Positions 34,450 to 42,850 of a DNA stretch of 64,000 bases are shown here, piece by piece. Source of the DNA: Streptomyces iranensis (GTDB lineage Bacteria > Actinomycetota > Actinomycetes > Streptomycetales > Streptomycetaceae); contig NZ_JAGGLR010000031.1 in NCBI RefSeq assembly GCF_017874715.1, positions 1 through 64,000 of the forward strand. The letters run 5' to 3'. Numbering within the stretch: position 1 is the first letter of the stretch; the number at the start of each line of letters is the position of its first letter. The notes beneath the pieces were generated by a model, which did not search any database, was not told the DNA's origin, and was given only the letters and a program-made list of their open reading frames with translations. The position numbers were made by a program, and so were the translations under genes.

Positions 34450-34598
34450 TCAGCCGATGTCGACGGAGGTGCCCGCGGCCAGCCCGTGGTACCGGACGCC
34501 TGTGCCGGGGCCGTTGTCGCCCAGGAACCCGCCGAGCATCGCGTGACCGACGTCGTTGAGGGCGCCGTCGTGGATGGCGTAGGCGTCCCGTGGGGCCA
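34450..34598 (-). pseudogene. Unidentified C-terminal gene fragment
   Basis: A minus-strand frame ending at TGA 34450-34452 encodes RDAYAIHDGALNDVGHAMLG, GFLGDNGPGTGVRYHGL and AAGTSVDIG. It looks coding by composition and sense. A plausible start (MSTSLAKPRRHFI near 34635) is in another frame, so the gene has lost sequence or shifted frame. I do not recognise the family. Confidence 0.35.
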
Positions 34599-34707
34599 AT
34601 GAAGTGGCGGCGGGGCTTGGCGAGCGAGGTGCTCATCGAGGGCTGGGTGATCTCCACGCGCTCCGCGGGAATCCGGTTCGCGGCGCGTGACGACGGAACC
34701 GTACTAC

Positions 34708-34750
34708 GGATGGCACCCCGGCGCAGACGCATGTGCCGGGGTGCCATTCC
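34708..34750 (-). terminator. Strong stem-loop terminator downstream of the small secreted protein gene
   Basis: GGATGGCACCCCGGC (34708-34722) pairs with GCCGGGGTGCCAT (34735-34747) plus TCC, giving a perfect 13-bp stem with a 12-base loop, 28 bases past the stop codon at 34778. Confidence 0.8.
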
Positions 34751-34777
34751 GTGCGGAGTTGACGACGAGTCAGGGGA

Positions 34778-35143
34778 TCAGGACGACAGGACCAGCTTGG
34801 CCTTGTGGCCGCTGACCGACCGCACCCCGATGCTCAGGTTGTTGAGCCTGACGGTGCCGCCCGGACTGGTGCTGCCGCTCAGGCGCGCGCCGCCGGTAGT
34901 GGTGGCCGCCATCTTCACGGAACGGGAGCTGATGTGGGTGATCCGCAGCTTCCCGAACCCGAACCGGTGGCTGTCGACCTTGATGCTCGTGGGCCTCGAC
35001 ACGGTGACCTTGCACCGCCCGTCGTAGCAGGGCCCGTGGGCGGCGGCCTGCGCGACCGGCGACATCAGGCCGAGTCCCAGCGTGGCCGCCAGAGTCGTGG
35101 TCACCGCGGCCGTCGCGGTCCTCCAGCGCATACCGGTACTCAT
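34778..35143 (-). CDS. Small secreted protein of unknown function
   Basis: A 121-residue protein. The N-terminus MRWRTATAAVTTTLAATLGL has an Arg-containing start and hydrophobic core, with an AQA-AAHG signal cleavage site near residue 33. The mature part of about 88 residues holds two Cys close together (GPCYDGRCKV), probably a disulfide, and is rich in Ser, Thr and beta-branched residues. AGGAGG precedes the ATG at 35143. No enzyme family is recognised. Secretion by the Sec pathway is inferred. Confidence 0.8.
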   Translation of the reverse strand: MSTGMRWRTATAAVTTTLAATLGLGLMSPVAQAAAHGPCYDGRCKVTVSRPTSIKVDSHRFGFGKLRITHISSRSVKMAATTTGGARLSGSTSPGGTVRLNNLSIGVRSVSGHKAKLVLSS

Positions 35144-35261
35144 CAGTGGAACCTCCTGGGTCGGGAATGCGTGCGCCGCATTTCTAACCCGCGGGTCCCG
35201 GGACCGCTCCCGAGGAGGCCCCGCGATGTGGTGGCGGGCGCGTGGCCGGACCGGGCTCCGG

Positions 35262-36311
35262 TCACCCCCAGGCGACCCGGGCGGCGACCGGCAGATGGTC
35301 GCTTCCGGTGGCGGGCAGGGCGCGGATGTCGCCGACGGTTGCCGAGCGGGCCATGACCTGGTCGATCCGGGCCAGTGGGAAGCCCGCCGGGAAGCTGAAG
35401 GCGAAGCCCCGCTCCGCCACGTTCATCCGCGAGGTCAGCGGGGTCAGCCCACGGTCGTCGACCGTGCCGTTGAGATCGCCCAGCAGGATCACCCGATCGC
35501 GCTTCTCGGCGGCGATGGCCTCGCCCAGCAGACCGGCGCTCTCATCACGCCAGGAGGACGCGAGGCCACTCGCCCGGACGCGCACCGACGGCAGGTGTGC
35601 GACATACGCCGCGATCTCGCCGTGCGGGGTCCGGACGGTGGTCCGCAGTCCGCGATTCCACCCCTCCGCGATCCCCCGGGGTTTGATGTCCAACGGCCGG
35701 GCATCGGCGAGCGGATGCTTCGACCAGAGGCCGACGGTGCCCCGGACGGCGTGGTACGGGTAGTCCGGGGCGAGGGTCTGCTCGTAGACGGGCAGCGCCG
35801 TGGGCACCAGCTCCTCCAGCGCGATGAGATCGGGCTCGGCGCCGGCCAGGGTGCGGGCCGTACCCTCCGGATCCGCGTTCTCATCGCTGACGTTGTGCTG
35901 CACCACCACCAGGTCACGCGGGCCGGGCTCGGCCCCGGGCAGGAACAGTTCGCCGAAGAGGTACGTCCACGCCGCCACCGGCAGCAGCAGCGCGACCAGC
36001 GCGAGGGCCGAACGGCGCAGCAGCGCCAGGCCGAGCAGCACCACGACCACCACGCCGAGCCACGGCAGAAACTCCTCCAGCAAACTGCCCACGTGGCCCA
36101 CGGAGTTGGGCACCACCCGGTGGAACGCCAGCAGCCCGGCCGTCAGCACCGCCAGTGCGGCGAGCACCCGCCCCCGCGTCCAGGGCGACCCGCCCCGCGC
36201 GTCCCCCGTCGCGTCACCCCACCGGGCCCACCGCACCACCCGGCGCCCCGCCCGCCGGGCCACCCCCGCCCGCACCGGCGCCGTCGTACCGCTGTCCACC
36301 TGCTCCACCAT
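35262..36311 (-). CDS. Membrane-anchored endonuclease/exonuclease/phosphatase family protein (VanJ-like)
   Basis: The protein has 349 residues from the ATG at 36311, preceded by GGGAAG. An Arg-rich N-terminus leads into three hydrophobic segments (about residues 50-125), after which an extracellular EEP domain follows: VVVQHNVSDENADPEGTART, DLIALEELVP (metal Glu), RVILLGDLNGTVDD and GSDHLPVAARV. This is the layout of VanJ, a streptomycete membrane enzyme linked to teicoplanin resistance through lipid-carrier pyrophosphate metabolism. The function here is inferred; no van cluster is nearby. Confidence 0.82.
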   Translation of the reverse strand: MVEQVDSGTTAPVRAGVARRAGRRVVRWARWGDATGDARGGSPWTRGRVLAALAVLTAGLLAFHRVVPNSVGHVGSLLEEFLPWLGVVVVVLLGLALLRRSALALVALLLPVAAWTYLFGELFLPGAEPGPRDLVVVQHNVSDENADPEGTARTLAGAEPDLIALEELVPTALPVYEQTLAPDYPYHAVRGTVGLWSKHPLADARPLDIKPRGIAEGWNRGLRTTVRTPHGEIAAYVAHLPSVRVRASGLASSWRDESAGLLGEAIAAEKRDRVILLGDLNGTVDDRGLTPLTSRMNVAERGFAFSFPAGFPLARIDQVMARSATVGDIRALPATGSDHLPVAARVAWG

Positions 36312-36444
36312 GGCTTCCCATCCGTGTGATCCCGCCCCCCAAGACGGGCCACCAGACGCATCGGTTTCCGTGCGCGAGGGTGGCGGCACGGGCCGCCGGA
36401 TATCCCGGTGACGGTGGCCCGCCCGCTCCCTAGGATCGGGCCCT

Positions 36445-37395
36445 GTGCTCTCCCGTCCATCCTTCATCAGCGACGAAGCGATCGCGCGTGCCATTGCCGC
36501 GCATTGGCTGCCGGAAGCCGCCGAGGTCGCGTATCTGCCCTGGGGTTTCGGCGCACACCACTGGCGGGTGGCCGGTGGCGGCACGACCCTGTTCGTGACG
36601 CTGGACCAGCTGGCGCCGCGGCACACCGAGGCGACGCTGGAGGCCGCCTACGCGGGGGCGGCGGCACTCGCCGCGGCCGGTGTGGACGTGGTGTGCGCGC
36701 CGTTGCCCGCCCGGTCCTCAGACCGGTTCACCATCGGCGTCGAGGCGGGCGCGCTCAGCGTGACGCCGTGGCTGGAGGGACGCAGCCCCACCGAGGAGGA
36801 GGCGAGCCGGCCGCCGCACGTCCGGGAGGTCGAAGCCGCGCTGGCCGCGCTGCACCGCGCCACACCGCCACCCGGTCTGCGGCACTGGACTCCGCAGGTC
36901 GGCCGCGGGTTCGCGGATGAGCTACGGACCCGGACCGCGCGGCCCTGGACGTCCGGGCCGCTGGCTGAGGAGGCGAGGGCCGCGATCGCCGCACACGATG
37001 CCGCGATCATCCGCTGGACGGACCGCTACCTCGAACTCGCGGACCTCGCCCACTCCCGCCGGGACCAGTGGGTGACAACCCACGGCGAGCCGCACAACGA
37101 CAACCAGGTCGTGGGCGCGTGCGGGCTGAAGCTCGTCGACTGGGAGTCGCTGGCCCTCGCGCCACGCGAGCGGGACTACGCCGATCTGCTCGCGGCCGGT
37201 GCGGGCGACCGGCTGCGCCCCGACCCGGCGATGGTCGAGCTGTTCGCGCTCGACTGGCGCCTCTCCGAGATCGCCGAGTACGCGCGATGGTTCGCCGCCC
37301 CGCCCACCGGCACGGACGACGACCACACCGCCCTGGAAGGGCTGTACGAGGAACTGCGGCAGGTCACCGAGCCAGGGCAGTCCGGGCCACCGTGA
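36445..37395 (+). CDS. Aminoglycoside phosphotransferase-fold protein
   Basis: A 316-residue protein-kinase-like (APH/choline kinase) enzyme. The Brenner motif TTHGEPHNDNQVV around residue 211 and the metal Asp in KLVDWESLAL are both present. The N-lobe is short, with YLPWGFGAHHWRVAG. Targets of this class are aminoglycosides, macrolides or small metabolites and cannot be read from the sequence. Starts at a GTG. Its 3' end overlaps by 32 bases the end of the convergent deglycation kinase gene. Confidence 0.8.
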   Translation: MLSRPSFISDEAIARAIAAHWLPEAAEVAYLPWGFGAHHWRVAGGGTTLFVTLDQLAPRHTEATLEAAYAGAAALAAAGVDVVCAPLPARSSDRFTIGVEAGALSVTPWLEGRSPTEEEASRPPHVREVEAALAALHRATPPPGLRHWTPQVGRGFADELRTRTARPWTSGPLAEEARAAIAAHDAAIIRWTDRYLELADLAHSRRDQWVTTHGEPHNDNQVVGACGLKLVDWESLALAPRERDYADLLAAGAGDRLRPDPAMVELFALDWRLSEIAEYARWFAAPPTGTDDDHTALEGLYEELRQVTEPGQSGPP

Positions 37396-38245
37396 CCGCC
37401 TGCCCGGCGTAGCCGCGGCCGAACAGCACGGTGTGCACCAGCAGCGGGAAGAGCTGGTGCAGTCCGACGCGGTCGGCCCAGCCCTCGGCGAGCGGCGCCA
37501 CCTCCTGGTAGCCGTCCAGCACCTGATCGAGATGCGGGCAGCCGAACAGGTGGAGCATCGCCAGATCGGTCTCCCGGTGGCCACCGTGCGCGGCCGGGTC
37601 GATCAGCCATGCCTGGCCATCGGCGCCCCACAGGACGTTGCCGTTCCACAGGTCGCCGTGCAGCCGGGCGGGCGGCTCGGCGGGTCCGGTCAGCTCGGGC
37701 AGCCGCTCACATGCGCGTTCGATCGCCTCGGCCTCGCCGTGGCGCACCGTGCCGTCGTCGACGGCGCGCCGCAGATAGGGCAGCACCCGGTGTTCGGCGT
37801 ACCAGCGCGGCCAGTCGGTGCCCGTGACGTTGCGCATCGGGGCCATGCCGATGTACGCGTCCGTGGGGCCGTCGCGCGGCGGGGCGCCGAACGCGGGCGC
37901 GCCGACGGCGTGCAGGGCGGCCAGGTCGCGGCCGAACCGGGCCGCCGCCCGGACGCTCGGCCGGCCGGCCGGCACCTGGTCGGTGACCAGCCAGTGGCGG
38001 TCGTGGCCGTGCACCGCGGGGACGCGGACCGTACCGGCGTCGGCCAGCCAGCGCAGCCCCGCCGCCTCGGCCTCCACCGCGCCGGGACCGTCCCCCCGTT
38101 TGACCATCACCGTCTGCCCGCCGTCGAGGGTGACCTCGGTGAGCATGGCGGACAGTGGCCGCCGCCGGGTCGCCGGACGGCCGGTGAGGCGGGCCGCCGC
38201 GGCACCGGGGTCCTCGCCCGTCCCCGCCTCGGCGCGGGCGCTCAT
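37364..38245 (-). CDS. Fructosamine/ribulosamine 3-kinase family protein
   Basis: A 293-residue kinase-fold protein with RLHGDLWNGNVLWG around residue 196 and WLIDPAAHGGHRETDLAML, the two hallmark blocks of the FN3K family. These kinases phosphorylate sugar adducts on protein lysines, which then fall off, so proteins are repaired. The start overlaps by 4 bases the stop of a low-molecular-weight tyrosine phosphatase gene. That pairing is known in bacteria and has been linked to ribulosamine formation and removal. Confidence 0.87.
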   Translation of the reverse strand: MSARAEAGTGEDPGAAAARLTGRPATRRRPLSAMLTEVTLDGGQTVMVKRGDGPGAVEAEAAGLRWLADAGTVRVPAVHGHDRHWLVTDQVPAGRPSVRAAARFGRDLAALHAVGAPAFGAPPRDGPTDAYIGMAPMRNVTGTDWPRWYAEHRVLPYLRRAVDDGTVRHGEAEAIERACERLPELTGPAEPPARLHGDLWNGNVLWGADGQAWLIDPAAHGGHRETDLAMLHLFGCPHLDQVLDGYQEVAPLAEGWADRVGLHQLFPLLVHTVLFGRGYAGQAVTVARTALAR

Positions 38246-38715
38246 GAACCGAGGCGCTCGCGCACCCGGGCCAGCAGGCCGGGCACCGAGGCTTCGATCA
38301 TGGCCAGCACCTCGTCGAACCCCTCCGGGCCGCCGTAGTACGGGTCGGGCACGTCCAGGTCACCGGTGGCATCCGGGTCGAAGGACCGCAACATCCTGAC
38401 CCGGGACGGATCGTCGACCAGTCGGCGCAGCGCCTTCTCGTGGCCGCGGTCCATCGCCAGGAACAGCTCGGCGTCCCGGTGCTCGGCACCGTACTGGGCC
38501 GCGACATGCCCGACCGGGTAGCCGTGCCGTGCCAGCAGCTCGCCGGCCCGTTCGTCGATGGGCTCACCGGCGTGCCAGGGGCCGATACCGGCACTGCTGA
38601 CCCGTACCGCGCCGTCCAGTCCCGCCCGGCGCAGATGCTCGGCGAAGACCAGCGCGGCGGACGGCGACCGGCAGATGTTCCCGCTGCAGACAAAGCAGAT
38701 GTGCACGGCCACCAA
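38242..38715 (-). CDS. Low-molecular-weight protein-tyrosine phosphatase
   Basis: A 157-residue LMW-PTP: the P-loop CSGNICRS has the nucleophile Cys10 and Arg16, and the general-acid loop is DVPDPYYGG. It is the first gene of an overlapping pair with the FN3K-family kinase. In such pairs the phosphatase is proposed to act on sugar phosphates or sugar-phosphate adducts rather than only on phosphotyrosine (family knowledge). Confidence 0.9.
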   Translation of the reverse strand: MVAVHICFVCSGNICRSPSAALVFAEHLRRAGLDGAVRVSSAGIGPWHAGEPIDERAGELLARHGYPVGHVAAQYGAEHRDAELFLAMDRGHEKALRRLVDDPSRVRMLRSFDPDATGDLDVPDPYYGGPEGFDEVLAMIEASVPGLLARVRERLGS

Positions 38716-38772
38716 GGGTAGGGCCTGGCTCGGCGGTGGCGCAGGGGGCGGGCCGCCCGGGGAGACCCCGGC

Positions 38773-39114
38773 TCACCCCGCCCACGGCTTGTCCACCAGC
38801 GGCGTCCGGAGCCACCCCACGCCTTCGGCGCGCTCATCGGGCCTCAGCTCCAGCATCTGGCCACCGGGCCGGTCCGAGGCCCGCGCGATCGCGCTCACCA
38901 GCTGCTCGGCGAGCTCGGGGCCCTCGGTGTCGTCCATGTCGTCGACCGGCGCGCCGACCCGTACGTCCTGGCGGACCTCTTCACCGCTGTGGAGGGTCAG
39001 GATCAGGTGCTGGGGGGTCTTCCTGTCCCATCTGACCTGCTCGATGATGTCGGCACGCACCATGCGGCCGCCGAACGTCGCGCTGTTGACCCGCACCCAC
39101 ACATCGGGCGTCAT
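38773..39114 (-). CDS. Conserved hypothetical protein
   Basis: The protein has 113 residues from the ATG at 39114 (MTPDVWVRVNSATFGGRMVR), with GGGAGG upstream. No domain is recognised. It is a small soluble protein with a beta-rich first half (ADIIEQVRWDRKTPQHLILT) and a charged helical second half; there are no Cys or membrane segments. It lies 57 bases upstream of the LMW-PTP gene on the same strand, so it could be co-transcribed. Confidence 0.72.
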   Translation of the reverse strand: MTPDVWVRVNSATFGGRMVRADIIEQVRWDRKTPQHLILTLHSGEEVRQDVRVGAPVDDMDDTEGPELAEQLVSAIARASDRPGGQMLELRPDERAEGVGWLRTPLVDKPWAG

Positions 39115-39185
39115 CGCGGCCCTCCCTCGCACCGGCGCCGATGCTCCTGCTCCTTCCTTCCCGTTGTACCGGACGGAGCCCGGCG

Positions 39186-40373
39186 TCAGGCGCCGTGGTC
39201 CGCGAACGGACCATCGGCGGCGAAGGCCAGCGTGGCGAAGCGTTCCCCGATACGGCGGTGGGTGGCCGCGTCCGGGTGGATATCGTCGGGCAGCGGCAGC
39301 TCGGCGGCGTCGGCCTCGCCGTAGAGGTCGCGGCCGTCGAGGTAGTGGAGGTGGGGGTCGTCGGCCGCCCGCTGCTCGACGATCCGGGACAGCTCATCCC
39401 GGATGACGCCCAGCGTCAGCTTCCCGGCCGCGCGCTCGGCGGGGTCGCCGGTCGCCAGGAACCGCAGCTTTCCGGCGCTGAGCGCGCTGAAGTCGAAGGA
39501 CGCGGGGCCGGGGGTGTCCTCGTGGATGGGGCACAGGATGGAGGAGACGACCAGCAGGGGCGTGGTGGGATGCCCCTCGCGGATCGTGTCGAGGAAGCCG
39601 TGCACCGCCGGGCCGAAGGCGCGCAGCCGCATCAGGTCGGCGTTGACCAGATTGATGCCGATCTTGACGCTGATCAGGTCGGCGGGAGTGTCCCGCATCG
39701 TCCGTGCGGTGAACGGGTCGAGCAGGGCGCTGCCGCCCAGGCCCAGATTGATCAGTTCCACACCGCCGAGGGAGGCGGCGAGCGCGGGCCAGATGGCGGT
39801 GGGGCTCGCGGCGTCGGAGCCGTGGCTGATCGAACTGCCGTGGTGCAGCCACACCCTGCGGCCCCGGTCCGGTACGGGCTCGACGGGGGCGTCGGTGCGC
39901 AGGGCGACGAGCTCGGTGGTCTCGTTGTGCGGCAGCCAGATCTCGATGTCCTTGACGCCGTCGGGGAGATCGGCGAAGCGGAGGGTGCCGACCGGGCCGG
40001 GGTGGCTCTCGGCGGTCCCGGTGGCCAGGTCGATGGCCAGGGTGTTGCCGCCGGCCACCGTGGACTGGGCGGTCGGACGGCCGTCGATCAGCAGGTCGTA
40101 CACACCGTCCGGGCGGGGCGGGGCGCCCGCGTAGACCCGCTTGGTGGGCAGCGTGTCCAGTTCGACGGCGGTGGCCCGGGTGCGGAAGACCAGCCGTACG
40201 CCGGACGGCTGGGCCTCCGCCATGGCGAGCTGCCCGTCGGCGCACTGGGCGCGGGCCCAGGCGGGCAGCCGGTGCGGAAGCAGCCCGTGCGCGGTGCGCT
40301 CCAGGTCGAGGGCGCCCCGCAGGATGTCGGCGGTGATGGGCGTGGTGATCCAGTGGTGCTCGGTGGTGTGCAT
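39186..40373 (-). CDS. SGNH/GDSL-family hydrolase
   Basis: A 395-residue protein. A beta-rich N-terminal domain (about 1-165) precedes the hydrolase domain, where WLHHGSSISHGS holds the nucleophile Ser, LGLGGSALL the oxyanion Gly, KIGINLVN the Asn, and PDDIHPD the catalytic Asp and His. There is no signal peptide, so it is likely intracellular. Esters of sugars or lipids are plausible substrates. The TetR gene 69 bases upstream on the same strand probably controls it. Confidence 0.87.
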   Translation of the reverse strand: MHTTEHHWITTPITADILRGALDLERTAHGLLPHRLPAWARAQCADGQLAMAEAQPSGVRLVFRTRATAVELDTLPTKRVYAGAPPRPDGVYDLLIDGRPTAQSTVAGGNTLAIDLATGTAESHPGPVGTLRFADLPDGVKDIEIWLPHNETTELVALRTDAPVEPVPDRGRRVWLHHGSSISHGSDAASPTAIWPALAASLGGVELINLGLGGSALLDPFTARTMRDTPADLISVKIGINLVNADLMRLRAFGPAVHGFLDTIREGHPTTPLLVVSSILCPIHEDTPGPASFDFSALSAGKLRFLATGDPAERAAGKLTLGVIRDELSRIVEQRAADDPHLHYLDGRDLYGEADAAELPLPDDIHPDAATHRRIGERFATLAFAADGPFADHGA

Positions 40374-40442
40374 CGTTCCAGCCTGTTGATCAGGGATGTA
40401 TGCATGGATCGCGCGGACACGCGATGAGCGATACGCGTCTCG

Positions 40443-41012
40443 TCAGGGCGCGGGCCAGTTCCGCAGCAGGGCGTCGAGGGCGTCCAGGGCCCGCGACCAG
40501 CTCTCCTGGCTGTCCGGGGCGCTGTGGCTGAACCCGCCCGCCATCTCGAGGCTGACGTAGCCGTGGAAGACGCTGCCCAGCAGCCGGACCGCATGCGTCT
40601 GGTCCGGTTCGGTGAGGTCGTAGCCGCGCAGAATCGCCCGGGTCATCTGCGAGTGCCTGACACCGGCGCTGGCGGCCGCCGTCTCCGGGTCGAGCCTGAG
40701 CCGGGCCGCGGTGTAGCGGCCGGGGTGTTCGCGGGCATAGTCGCGGTAGACGTTGGCGAAGGCGGTGAGGGCGTCCTTTCCGGCTCGTCCCGCCAGGGCG
40801 TCGGCTGCCCGGTCGGCGAGCTCCTCCAGGGCGAGCAGGGCGATCCTGGTCCTGAGGTCCTGGGAGTTCTTCAGGTGCGAGTAGAGACTCGCGACCTTGA
40901 CGTCGAACCGCCTGGCCAGCGCCGAGACGGTCACCTGGTCGAAGCCGACCTCATCGGCCAGCTCCGCCCCCGCCTGGGTCAGGCGCTCCGCGGTCAGTCC
41001 TACCCGTGCCAT
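40443..41012 (-). CDS. TetR family transcriptional regulator (WHG-type C-terminal domain)
   Basis: A 189-residue regulator: helix-turn-helix VTVSALARRFDVKVASLYSH (about residues 24-43), and a C-terminal domain with PGRYTAARLRLDP typical of the WHG group. It is followed by the GDSL hydrolase gene on the same strand. A perfect 23-bp palindrome lies between its start and the divergent FBP-domain gene, so it represses itself and probably the neighbours. Confidence 0.9.
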   Translation of the reverse strand: MARVGLTAERLTQAGAELADEVGFDQVTVSALARRFDVKVASLYSHLKNSQDLRTRIALLALEELADRAADALAGRAGKDALTAFANVYRDYAREHPGRYTAARLRLDPETAAASAGVRHSQMTRAILRGYDLTEPDQTHAVRLLGSVFHGYVSLEMAGGFSHSAPDSQESWSRALDALDALLRNWPAP

Positions 41013-41046
41013 GCCCTGCCTCTCCTCGGCCAGAACCGATTATGCG

Positions 41047-41069
41047 TTTGCCTAAAGGTTTTAGGCAAA
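41047..41069. promoter_or_regulatory. Perfect palindromic TetR operator
   Basis: TTTGCCTAAA (41047-41056) and TTTAGGCAAA (41060-41069) form a perfect 10-bp inverted repeat with a 3-bp GGT centre. It lies in the 71-base gap between the TetR start (41012) and the FBP-domain start (41084), so binding would cover both promoters. Confidence 0.8.
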
Positions 41070-41083
41070 TTAGCGTGCGGCTT

Positions 41084-41574
41084 ATGAAGCCGATGACTGA
41101 GCAAGAGATCCGTGCCGCGTTCGTGAACTGCACCAAGGGCGAGGCCAAGCGCCTGTCCATCCCGCGCGACCTGGCCGACCGGCCCTGGGACGACCTGGAC
41201 TACCTCGGCTGGCGAGATCCGCAGGCCCCGGACGCGCCTACCTGGTCACCGTGCTGGACGGCCGCCCGACCGCCCTGGCGCTGCGCTGCCCGGGGCCCGC
41301 CTCCTGGCAGGCGCGGCGCAGTATGTGCTCGATGTGCCTGACGGCCCACACGGGTGGCGTGTCCCTGATGGTGGCGCCGAAGGCGGGGAAGGCCAGGCAG
41401 CAGGGCAACTCGGTGGGCGCCTATATATGCAGCGACCTCGCCTGCTCGCTGTATGTGCGGGGCAAGAAGGACGCGGGCGCCGGCTCACGCCCGCAGGAGT
41501 CGCTCACCCTGGAGCAGAAGATCGAGCGGACCGTCGCGAACGTGGCCGCGTTCCTCGCCAAGGTGACCGCGTAG
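41084..41574 (+). pseudogene. FBP-domain (elongation factor G-binding, zinc-finger) protein gene with a frameshift
   Basis: The first half (from the ATG at 41084) encodes EIRAAFVNCTKGEAKRL and DRPWDDLDYLGWRDPQAPD. It then loses frame near 41230, and the remainder continues in the +1 frame as YLVTVLDGRPTALALRCPG through a four-Cys zinc finger (MCSMCL...YICSDLACS) to TAG at 41572-41574. A single missing C in CCGGACGCGCC would explain it (expected PDRAY). FBP proteins bind elongation factor G. Either the gene is broken or the base was missed in sequencing. Confidence 0.75.
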
Positions 41575-41615
41575 CTCATGCCGCCGGGGGCCATGCCGCG
41601 GGCCGTTCAGCGGCG

Positions 41616-41645
41616 GTGCCCCGCACGCCACGGCGTGCGGGGCAC
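41616..41645 (+). terminator. Stem-loop terminator after the FBP-domain gene
   Basis: GTGCCCCGCACGCC (41616-41629) pairs with GGCGTGCGGGGCAC (41632-41645) across a two-base gap, a perfect 14-bp arm. It lies 41 bases past the stop codon. The stretch from here to 41823 holds only a duplicated GGCCGTCCCTTTC at about 41748-41773 and no gene. Confidence 0.8.
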
Positions 41646-41823
41646 GAGTGAGGGCGGCCGCACCGGCCCCGGCGCCCAAGTGTGTTGACGATTGATCAGT
41701 TCGTCCTCACCGACGAGTTCGTCGCCGTCACCACCGATCGCCGGGTCGGCCGTCCCTTTCGGCCGTCCCTTTCGGCCGACCCGTTTGCGACAGGAGTGAC
41801 CGAGCGTGCGATGACCGCCGCCG

Positions 41824-41907
41824 GATCGGCTCGCCGGACTCCTGGACCAGGCCGGGCTCGCCGTCACCGCACGGCTGGTACAAGCGCCCGGCGAAGGCGC
41901 GAAGCGG
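41824..41907 (+). pseudogene. C-terminal remnant of a SAM-dependent methyltransferase
   Basis: DRLAGLLDQAGLAVTARLVQ APGEGAKR in one plus frame resembles the last strand and helix of a class I methyltransferase (LLxxAGFxVxxRLVR with EGEK). It has no start and runs into the convergent imine-reductase gene. The fragment is short, so the family call is tentative. Confidence 0.4.
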
Positions 41908-42795
41908 TCAGCGGCGACCCAGTACCTCGGCCACGCGGATGAACCCGTCCATGCCATGGCCCAGCCCGATGGCGCGGCGGGTCATGCCCTCGGCCGCGCG
42001 CATCACCCCCGCGTCGATGCCGTGCCCCTCGGAGGTGTGGACGATATGGGCCATGGACGATACGCCCGAGGTCATCGGGTTGCCCTCACCGGAGAAGGTG
42101 CCGCGGTCCATCTCCTCCGCGGTCTCCTCGAACAGCGGGGGAAGGATCGCGCCGATGCCCTTGGCGAAGGGCGCCAACTCCCGGGCGCTGATCCCCTCCG
42201 CCCGCGCCACCGCCAGGGCGTGCGCATAGCCCGCCATCGCCGTCCAGAAGATGTCGAGCAGTGCGATGTCGTACGCCGCCGCCCGGCCGATCTCCTCGCC
42301 GAGGTGGGTGTGGGTACCGGCCAGCGCCTCCAGCACGGGCCGGTGTTCCTGGTAGAGCTCCGCCGGGCCGCTGTGGATGAACACCGAGGCAGGCGTTCCC
42401 ATGGTGGTGGTCGGCGTCATGATCGCACCGTCGAGGTATCGGATGCCGTGCCCGGCTGCCCAGTCCGCGGTGTCCCGGGCCCGGTCCGGAGTGTCCGCGC
42501 TCAGGTTCACCACAGTGCGTCCCTTGAGCGCATCGGTGACCGCGTCGCGCCGCAGGATCGCGTCCGACGCGTCGTAGTTCACCACACACACCACGGTCAA
42601 CGCGCTTGCGGCGACGGCCTCTTCCGCCGAGGACGCGCCAACCGCGCCCCGCTCGATCAGCTCCCGATCCCTGCCCGGCGTCCGGTTCCAGACCGTGATC
42701 CGCAGCCCGGCGTCCAGGAACGCACCGGCCAGGGCGCGGCCCATCGGCCCCAGACCGAGCACCGTGACGGCAGACTGTTCGGAGTACATGGACAT
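41908..42795 (-). CDS. NAD(P)-dependent oxidoreductase, imine reductase family
   Basis: A 295-residue protein. The Rossmann loop VTVLGLGPMGRALAGAFLD and WNRTPGRD (Arg/Thr suits NADPH) are at the N-terminus. The long inter-domain helix and C-terminal helical domain with AAAYDIALLDIFWTAMAGY match imine reductases and related beta-hydroxyacid-dehydrogenase-like proteins. The active-site Asp/Tyr position lies in the AYDIALLD segment. These enzymes reduce cyclic imines or act on amines; the native role is unknown. The divergent HxlR regulator is likely its controller. Confidence 0.85.
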   Translation of the reverse strand: MSMYSEQSAVTVLGLGPMGRALAGAFLDAGLRITVWNRTPGRDRELIERGAVGASSAEEAVAASALTVVCVVNYDASDAILRRDAVTDALKGRTVVNLSADTPDRARDTADWAAGHGIRYLDGAIMTPTTTMGTPASVFIHSGPAELYQEHRPVLEALAGTHTHLGEEIGRAAAYDIALLDIFWTAMAGYAHALAVARAEGISARELAPFAKGIGAILPPLFEETAEEMDRGTFSGEGNPMTSGVSSMAHIVHTSEGHGIDAGVMRAAEGMTRRAIGLGHGMDGFIRVAEVLGRR

Positions 42796-42850
42796 GTCTC
42801 AACCCCCATATGGATATACGCGTACATAGCGCAAAGGAAAGAAAGCGAAG

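Noticed and set aside
36445..37395. Aminoglycoside resistance gene
   Set aside because: The fold is present, but the sequence does not match a known resistance subclass by eye and no antibiotic cluster is near.
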